A stretch of 64,000 nt of DNA. Origin: Bufo bufo. Its lineage: Eukaryota > Chordata > Amphibia > Anura > Bufonidae. This document shows positions 57,681-64,000 of this stretch, piece by piece (within the stretch, counting starts at the first letter, position 1; every line of letters starts with the position of its first letter). The DNA lies in NCBI RefSeq assembly GCF_905171765.1, contig NC_053393.1, positions 68,603,371 through 68,667,370 on the forward strand. Direction: 5' to 3'. The notes beneath the pieces are model-generated. The model searched no databases. It had not been told where the DNA came from and saw nothing but the letters and a program-made list of their open reading frames with translations. The position numbers and the translations under genes are program-made.

Positions 57681-59181
57681 GAATCGGCTTGTGGGTTGGT
57701 GCCACAGAAGGGCATGCGTCACTGGAGGATCGGGGGATCGGCTGCGTCGAGCTCGTCGCTACGGTGATTAGGTAGGCAGGGTGGCTTGCACACCCGTCTC
57801 GCTATGTATAACATGTGGGGCTGCCGAGCGTGCCGCCGGTCCCCAGCTGCGCTGGAGACTGCCCGCACTCCCGATCGCTTCAGGCACCCCGATCCGCTCC
57901 AGGCCCTGCGCTAAGCACCCCCGCTCCCACATGCAGCGTCCCCCAGGCGGGCACCCCTCACCTGTGGCTCAGCAGCGACGGGTCACGACGTCCGCTCGCA
58001 TACCCTGAGCATCGGTCACGCCGGCCGTCGGCTCCACGACGCAGCGTTATATATCACTCACTCCCGTATCAGAACGTTCCGCCGTAGAGGAAAACGCCGT
58101 CCGCTCACACAGGGATCTATTCATTAGCTGCAATCAGTAAGCGGAGGTCCAGCTGCAGGATCAGGGGACGGAAGCCGAAACCTATAGGCGATTAATACGC
58201 CGCGGCTTTCCCTGTACAAATAGTCGATAGCGGTGGGCACGGGATGCAATGTTCCACATGGCGGAGCGCAAATCCCTCACAGCCGATCCTGATGCACGGT
58301 CTCCTGGTAATTACAATTAGCGAGGCAGTGAAGGTGGACATGCTTATGTGACTTTCAGTCATGTCTAGGAATCCGCTGCAGAATAAACTCGTCTTCTTTA
58401 CTGCGCCAAACTCAGGCAAGACAAGATAAGCAGATACTCAGACATGTGCACTGTATAACAAGTTAGGATTTCAATGGTTAATTCTAACCTAGAAGGGAAT
58501 CACTGGCTTGCTGCGCTCCAGCAGGTCCTGGCTTGAGAGAGGGCGGGGGATGGTCGACACCTACAGGCCCATACTGGTACTGCAGTCCAGGTGCAGGGCT
58601 CCTCTGCTCAGGCACAGTGGCTAGGTACTAAGGCAGGAGTATAAAAAAAATAATAATAAAAAAAAAAAATATTTAAATAAAATTTGGAATATGTTCAAGG
58701 ATCAAATATAAAGAGGGCTTCAAGGAGGGGGGCTGGCCACGTCACTTTGCGCACGCAGCCGGGCCGCCCGTAAGCCCATACGGTCAGTCAGGGGGTTGGT
58801 TTGGGCGCTGTCACAATAATCCGGTGGTTAGCTAGGGAGCGGTGGCATGAGTGAAGTGTCGCCCAGCTGGCGTGCGCTCACTCACACGTCTGTTCTTGGT
58901 TGTTCAGGTCCACAGGTGGTGGGCTAACTTACGATACTGTGGGGTTCGTGGCTGTCATGGCCGCCAGGTGAGTCAGGGGTGGTGCATGCGGGGGCCAACC
59001 CCCTCTTTTCTCCTGCATAGGCTTGGGGGACGGGGGATGGTGGACTATTATGTCCAGGCCTCTGGCGCATCTCTTACAGGGTGGCGCCTACAGTCGTGGC
59101 CTTTGGTGGGGGGGAAAAAAAAAAAAAAAAAAATAAAATAAAATAATAATAATGGTATAGATAGGAATGTTGCTTTGCCAG

Positions 59182-59600
59182 GTCTGTCACGACTACAGAC
59201 TCCTTATTAAGCCCTGCCACGACTGCAGGCATCAGTCTGTCACGACTACAGACCCGCTCTAAAGCCCTGCCACGACTGCAGGCAACAGTCTGTCACGACT
59301 ACAGACCCGTTATAAAGCCCTGCCACGACTGCAGGCATCAGTCTGTCACGACTACAGACTCGTTATAAAGTCCTGCCACGACTGCAGGCATCAGTCTGTC
59401 ACGACTACAGACCCGCTCTAAAGCCCTGCCACGACTGCAGGCATCAGTCTGTCACGACTACAGACTCGTTATAAAGTCCTGCCACGACTGCAGGCATCAG
59501 TCTGTCACGACTACAGACCCGCTCTAAAGCCCTGCCACGACTGCAGGCACAAATCAGTTACGACTACAGACTCATTATTAAGACCGGCCACGACTGCAGG
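59182..59600 (+). repeat. Satellite array, 53-bp unit, about 8 copies
   Basis: Each unit has two similar halves, GTCTGTCACGACTACAGAC and CCTGCCACGACTGCAGG. Both have inverted arms around CACGACT, so each unit contains two small hairpins. More diverged CACGACTAC copies continue to about 59800. Confidence 0.9.
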
Positions 59601-60487
59601 CATTAGTCTCATGTCAACAGACTCATGAGGTAATACTACCACGTCTACAGGCGATGGTCCGTTACCGCTACTCTCGATGTAGGGTCCCCTCACGACTACA
59701 GGGGCTAGTCGGTCACATCCACAGACTCGGTCGCACTCCCGTTAACTACAGGCACTGGGTGGGCATCTACGGGTAGTTGCGTCACGACTACGCACGTGGG
59801 TCAGCCACGGCCTGGGAGGTCAGCCTTCACGGTCACAGGTAGGTCCAGTTAGGCTTCAGTCTCCCAGCGGGTTCCAGTCACAATAACCAGCCCCTAGGTG
59901 AGGGGGGGCACTCCCGCACCGGCGCACAATGCCAGGGAGCTGTGCGGCTCCTCACGCGGCACACGGTTCAAACCAGCGGGGGCCGGGGCCCACGGTAAAG
60001 GAAGGGCTCCCTCTGATCCGGTGCACATTGCCAGGGAGTGGCGCTGCTCCCCACGTGGTACGCGTGTCCAGCCGGCGGTGGGTCGGCCCTAGCTGAGGAG
60101 GGGGGCTCCCCCGCACGGGTGCATTCTGCCAGGGAGCAGCGTGAGCTCCCCACGCGGCTGGGGGGTAAGGCTCCTCATCTTCAATAAAGTCTGGCACGGG
60201 CCGCCGTGCCGTTAGGTAGGCAGGGATCAGGGAAAGGAGTACTAGGCTCGGTCATGGGGAGCAGATCATAGGCGGTGGCTGGCTTCCTGCTGCCGGCCGT
60301 ACATTAGGTTCCAAGGGGGTTATTTAGGCACAGGATGTTAGTTAGTTCGTGCAGGTGATCTGCGTTATACCATGCTCTTCATGCTCGTACTCAGAGCTGT
60401 GCCCATACGAGAGCTGCTTAAGTGGTTGATAGTGAAAAATAAATAAATATATATATATATATATAAATAAAAAATAAAAAAATACAT

Positions 60488-61470
60488 TTTTGAGTCTCTC
60501 ACGCATGGCTTCTCCGTGTTAGTTTTACACATACGGATCTGCCATTAGAGTCTCTCACGCATGGCTTCTCAGTTTTAGGTTACACATATGACTCCGCCAT
60601 TAGAGTCTCTCACGCATGGCTTCCCCGTTTTAGGTTACACATATGACTCCGCCATTAGAGTCTCTCACGCATGGCTTCTCCGTGTGAGTTTTACACATTT
60701 GACTCCGCCATTAGTCTCTCACGCCTGGCTTCTCCGTTTTAGGTTGGCACATATGACTCCGCCATTAGAGTCTCTCACGCATGGCTTCTCCGTTTTAGGT
60801 TACACATATGACTCCGCCATTAGTCTCTCACGCATTGGTTTCTCCGTTTAGGTTCACACATATGTCTCCGCCATTAGAGTCTCACGCATGGCTTCCCCGT
60901 TTTAGGTTACACATATGACTCCGCCATCTGAGTCTCTCACGCATGCCTTCCCCGTTTTAGGTTACACATATGACTCCGCCATTAGAGTCTCTCACGCATG
61001 GCTTCTCCGTTTTAGGTTACACATATGACTCCGCCATTAGAGTCTCTCACGCATGGCTTCTCAATGTGAGTTTTACACATACGAGTCCGCCATTAGTCTC
61101 TCACGCCTGGCTTCTCCGTTTTAGGTTGGCACATATGACTCCGTCATTAGAATCTCTCACGCATGGCTGCTCCGTTTTAGGTTTACACATATGACTCCGC
61201 CATTAGAGTCTCTCACGCATGGCTTCTCCGTTTTAGGTTACACAAATGACTCCGCCATCTGAGTCCCTCACGCAGAGCTTCTCCGTTTTAGTTTTACACA
61301 TATGACTCCGCCATTAGAGTCCCTCACGCAGAGCTTCTCCGTTTTAGTTTTACACATATGACTCCGCCATTAGTCTCTCACGCATGGCTCCGCCATTAGT
61401 CTCTCACGCATGGCTTCTCCGCTTTAGGTTTACACACAGGACTCCGCCATTAGAGTCTCTCACGCATGGA
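60488..61470 (+). repeat. Satellite array, 55-bp unit, about 17 copies
   Basis: The unit is GAGTCTCTCACGCATGGCTT plus CTCCGTTTTAGGTTACACAT and ATGACTCCGCCATTA. Variants alternate GGTTACACATATG with GAGTTTTACACATACG. An (AT)n tract at about 60447-60466 lies just before it. Confidence 0.92.
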
Positions 61471-61589
61471 GATTAAAAAAAATAAAAAAAGGGGGCCTAT
61501 CACTCACCTATTGGGCTTTGTCAGGGTTTTTGCCACTCTCAATTAAACCTGTCCTATAGCATTGTTAACTATACATGGCAGGTATTCAG

Positions 61590-62301
61590 CACCATTGGTA
61601 CAGGCTACATCCGGACCTACCGTCACTCTTCTCCGCCCACCCGATCAAAGCGGCGTTGAAGGGTTTGCGCAAGATGTCTGTTGTGAAACGACATGGGCGT
61701 CAGCCATTTACCGGTAGCTTGTTCAGGCCGTGACAGGCAAACTGCAGGGGCAAACCGTTCGGGCCACAGGTTAGCTCTCTGGTAGAAACAGCCTTGTACC
61801 TGGCCTTCCATGGATTCCTCAGGTCAGGCGAGCTCATGGGCACCAATACGCTGGCTGGGTGCCTGCGGAAAGGTCAGCTCATCCGGCGCGGGTCCATCTA
61901 TGTCCTCACCTTGGCCTCGTCCAAGACGTCACGGCCGGGGCTACCAGTGGCGGTCAGATACTTTCCCACGGACAGCAGATGGTGTCCGGTGCAGGCCTTG
62001 GAGGCTTGGCTGCGTAGTATTTAGTCCAAGCGGCATGTTCTCCCGTACTCGAACTAGGCAATGCCCGGCTAACCACCGCGGCCTTTCTTACGTACTTTCA
62101 GGTTAGTTGACAGGTTCAGGGGTCGGTCCTCGCTGGATCACAGGACATTCCTTCCGCATGGGCGCGGCAGCGGCCGCGTCCATGCATAAGGTGCCAGTAC
62201 ATGTCCTCAAACGGTTGGGTTGTCGCAGTTCCGCGTGTTCCATGCGTAATATCCCGGATCCTTATACGAAATATCATTGGCTTTCGAGTTTTGGTCTGTA
62301 G
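61590..62301 (+). pseudogene. Tyrosine recombinase (DIRS/Ngaro type), broken
   Basis: The frame from 61590 reads HHWYRLHPDLPSLFSAHPIK and LKGLRKMSVVKRHGRQPFTG, a typical YR linker, and then an in-frame TGA. It continues with LYLAFHGFLRSGELM, which holds the first catalytic Arg, and a core ending LEAWLRSI and TAG. A frameshift leads to the frame at 62107 with GHSFRMGAAAAAS (the HxxR pair) and VLKRLGCRSSACSMRNI. Where the family has a W-SSDAY-RY segment with the nucleophilic Tyr, both tyrosines are gone. With a stop, a frameshift and no nucleophile, this copy cannot recombine DNA. Confidence 0.85.
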
Positions 62302-62345
62302 TTTCTGTTATCAAGTTTTCTAACTCCTATGCATGGTTCTTTTGG

Positions 62346-62463
62346 CCCCTTTAGGCTACCCTTCGATAAGCAGTTCCGGCATAACTCTGCTGCTTCTAGG
62401 TTGGGGGGGTGGAGTATAGGCTTAGGTAGGGTACCCTCTCAGCATGAGCCGATCCGAGCACAA
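62346..62463 (+). repeat. Split direct repeat B1
   Basis: CCCCTTTAGGCTACCCTTCG to CCGATCCGAGCACAA, joined without a gap to A2. The B1-A2 junction mimics the circle junction expected between B2 and A1. Confidence 0.92.
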
Positions 62464-62564
62464 GTGGTAGGCAATTAAGAGTGCCGCATTTGTGTGAGGG
62501 GAGGCGGGGCGTTCACTATTTAAACCTGGCCGTCCTCCCCCCACTTGTCGGTTTGAACGATTTC
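62464..62564 (+). repeat. Split direct repeat A2
   Basis: Copy of A1 with two substitutions (CCCTCC/CCGTCC and GGTTCG/GGTTTG). Similarity ends abruptly after GAACGATTTC. Confidence 0.92.
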
Positions 62565-62613
62565 AACCCACCCAGGAGCCCTCCCTTCTTTCAGGTCTCA
62601 TCATTGGGGTAGC

Positions 62614-62731
62614 CCCCTTTAGGCTACCCTTCGATAAGCAGTTCCGGCATAACTCTGCTGCTTCTAGGTTGGTGGGGTGGAGTATAGGCTTAGGTAGGGT
62701 ACCCTCTCAGCATGAGCCGATCCGAGCACAA
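62614..62731 (+). repeat. Split direct repeat B2 (right terminus)
   Basis: Copy of B1 with one substitution in the G-run (TTGGTGGGG). It ends GAGCACAA, directly followed by the resumed foldback arm ATATACTTAC. Confidence 0.92.
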
Positions 62732-62906
62732 ATATACTTACATTTAATAAATACCACTTTATGCCATAGAGTGAGTGCTCGCTCTTATTACCATTTTTTT
62801 TACTTATTCTATTAATTGAGGTAGGGTGTCCTCAATTTGAGTTTGCAGCACCGTACCACCCACAAACAGCAGTGAGCCACTCCATTGAACTTAGGTTTAG
62901 TAAGAT

Positions 62907-63187
62907 GTTGCATTTTGTTCCACTGGCAAAGCTGCCTAATGCGAAGACTTTGGCTTCCCTGTTTATAGATCATGTGGTACGTCTACACGGGATTCCATAA
63001 AATGTGGTCTTGGATAGAGGCGTTCAGTTCGTCTCTAGGTTTTGGAGGGCTTTTTGTCTTAAGTGTGATATTTCTTTGTCTTTTTCTTTGGCCTTTCACC
63101 CTGAAACTAACGGTAAAATGGAACGTTTGAATCAGTCTTTGGAGCAGTTTTTGAGATGTTATGTTTCTGAGAACCAACAGTTGTGGG
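62907..63187 (+). pseudogene. gypsy integrase, C-terminal half
   Basis: It resumes exactly after the target duplication with [30 protein letters not shown], a TAA stop, VVLDRGVQFVSRFWRAF and AFHPETNGKMERLNQSLEQF. The second Asp (VLDRG) and the Glu (MERLNQ) of the D,D-35-E triad are present. It ends at QLWAG where another repeat begins at 63188. Confidence 0.85.
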
Positions 63188-64000
63188 CAGGGCCGTCTTT
63201 ACCAAGGGGCAAAAGGGGCAGCTGCCCCGGGCCCAGTTGCTCCTGGGGGGCCCAAGGCAGCTGCCTCTAGAGCCCTGCTAGCCACTGCCCCTGGTGTCAG
63301 GCTGTCAGCTACACAGGGGGTGCTGCCATGCCATGCCTGCCGGCACTGAGTCCAGGCAGCGTACTGTGAGAGCTGTGATCTAGGACCTTAGATTACATCA
63401 TCACCATGTGACCAGTAACCTAGCAATATTACTGGTCACATGGCTATGAGGTCATCACAGGTCCTACCAGGAGTGTTGCAGGAGAAGTTTGCCTTAACTG
63501 TGGAGCTTTTTTTGTGAAGATTACATCAGAAAAAGGTGACAGGGGCTGCTATGCTAATATACTGTAAACTACTGTATAGTGGGGTGCTGTATACTGTGTG
63601 GGGGGCTGTATACTGTGTGGGGGCCTGTATACTGTGGGGGGCCTGTATACTGTGTGGGGGCCTGTATACTGTGTGGGGGCCTGTATAGTGTGGGGAGCCT
63701 GTATAGTGTGGGGGGGGGCCTGTATAGTGTGGGGGGCCTGTATAGTGTGGGGGCCTGTATACTGTGTGGGGGGGCTGTATACTGTGTGGGGGCCTGTATA
63801 CTGTATACTGTGGGTGCTGTATAGTGTGGAGTGCTATACTGCTGTACTGTATAGTGTGGGGGGCTGTATAGTGTGGGGGGCTGTATCGTGTATAGTTTGG
63901 GGTGCTGTATACGGTGAGGTGCTATACTGCTCTACTGTATACTGTGAGGTGTTGTATACTGTGGCGTGCTGTATACTGTGGGCTGCTATACTGCTCTACT
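63188..64000. mobile_element. Repeat element inserted in gypsy integrase, left part
   Basis: It starts CAGGGCCGTCTTTACC and GGGGCAAAAGGGGCAGCTGC, which I recall as a common frog repeat with a CAGGG terminus, possibly hAT. It breaks the gypsy integrase after QLWAG and runs off the window. It contains the minisatellite below. Confidence 0.6.
63575..64000. repeat. Minisatellite, about 17-20 bp units of CTGTATACTGTGTGGGGG type
   Basis: More than 20 copies of GGGCCTGTATACTGTGTGGG, with TATAGTG and TATACTG variants and a variable G-run, continue to the window edge. Plus-strand ORFs rich in Gly/Cys/Val/Tyr are artefacts. Confidence 0.9.

Larger units (their letters stand above)
57580..62731 (+). 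mobile_element. Non-autonomous tyrosine-recombinase retroelement with split direct repeats (PAT/Ngaro-type)
   Basis: Structure: A1 (57580-57680), body, B1 (62346-62463) directly joined to A2 (62464-62564), 49-bp spacer, B2 (62614-62731). A1/A2 are 101 bp with 2 differences and B1/B2 are 118 bp with 1 difference. This A1-B1A2-B2 order is the known signature of PAT and Ngaro elements, which replicate through a circular DNA inserted by a tyrosine recombinase without target duplication. The body has a broken recombinase and two satellite arrays but no recognisable RT or RNase H. Region 57681-59180 is GC-rich without a domain I can name. Confidence 0.85.
55856..62891. mobile_element. Foldback element with 15-bp target duplication, split by a recombinase retroelement
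   Basis: TAGGTTTAGTAAGAT occurs at 55841-55855 and 62892-62906, and the integrase frame is continuous across one copy. Without the nested element (57580-62731) the insertion is about 1.9 kb: left arm 55860-56629, loop 56630-56876, right arm 56877-57579 plus 62732-62798. The arms are nearly identical reverse complements. A 93-bp tail (62799-62891) has no counterpart on the left. A long variable duplication and a one-sided tail suggest target-primed retrotransposition (LINE- or Penelope-like) more than a cut-and-paste foldback. No coding domain is seen. Confidence 0.75.
51069..63187 (+). mobile_element. Ty3/gypsy LTR retrotransposon, decayed and heavily nested
   Basis: Order on the plus strand is 5' LTR, gag with zinc knuckle, protease, reverse transcriptase, RNase H, integrase. 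It is broken by a MITE (52804-53070), a solo LTR (53490-54384), a 7-kb composite (55856-62891) and finally a new repeat at 63188. The 3' end and 3' LTR are beyond the last insertion or lost. Coding parts have many stops and frameshifts. No envelope-like gene is seen. Confidence 0.9.

Noticed and set aside
59182..61470. CRISPR-like regular spacing of repeats
   Set aside because: Whole units are repeated without unique spacers, the DNA is eukaryotic, and there are no cas genes.
61590..62301. Crypton-type DNA transposon
   Set aside because: Cryptons lack split direct repeats. The A1-B1A2-B2 arrangement points to a YR retroelement.

Overview
The window looks like nuclear DNA from an amphibian, most likely a frog or toad. 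This is an inference from three things: one vertebrate gene with long introns, no dense coding, and a mixture of DIRS-type, piggyBac, Harbinger, hAT, Tc1/mariner and Ty3/gypsy elements with many short foldback copies, as is usual in anuran genomes. No prokaryotic gene, CRISPR array, tRNA or rRNA was recognised.

The one host gene is a 14-3-3 protein, best matched to zeta (ywhaz), on the minus strand. It runs from a GC-rich promoter and untranslated first exon near 40.6 kb to a polyadenylation signal near 10.78 kb. Five coding exons (32881-33174, 19515-19638, 16063-16226, 15885-15980, 11814-11876) join in frame into 246 codons with GT/AG boundaries. Its introns are packed with short non-autonomous DNA transposons, including an 879-bp near-perfect palindrome about 430 bp downstream of the first coding exon.

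Downstream of the gene (1-10.7 kb) lie the 5' part of a piggyBac element, a broken DIRS-like retroelement with two MITEs in it, a shrunken transposon-derived gene, a hAT element carrying two minisatellites, and a Tc1/mariner fragment. Upstream of the promoter (41-64 kb) lie MITEs, a hAT-like element swollen by about 57 copies of a 41-bp repeat, LTR remnants, another tandem array, a hAT transposase fragment behind a 38-bp array, and a large nested stack.

The stack is the most informative part. A decayed Ty3/gypsy element (51.07-63.19 kb) was hit by a Harbinger-type MITE, by a solo LTR of another family, and by a foldback element with a 15-bp target duplication. One arm of that foldback was then hit by a tyrosine-recombinase retroelement with split direct repeats (A1 - body - B1A2 - B2). 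That last element has no recognisable reverse transcriptase, carries two satellite arrays and has a broken recombinase, yet its terminal repeats are almost identical.

A theme across the window is that tandem arrays sit inside transposons: at least four separate hAT-type elements and the recombinase retroelement each contain one or more. The very long ORFs in these arrays are artefacts of the repeats.
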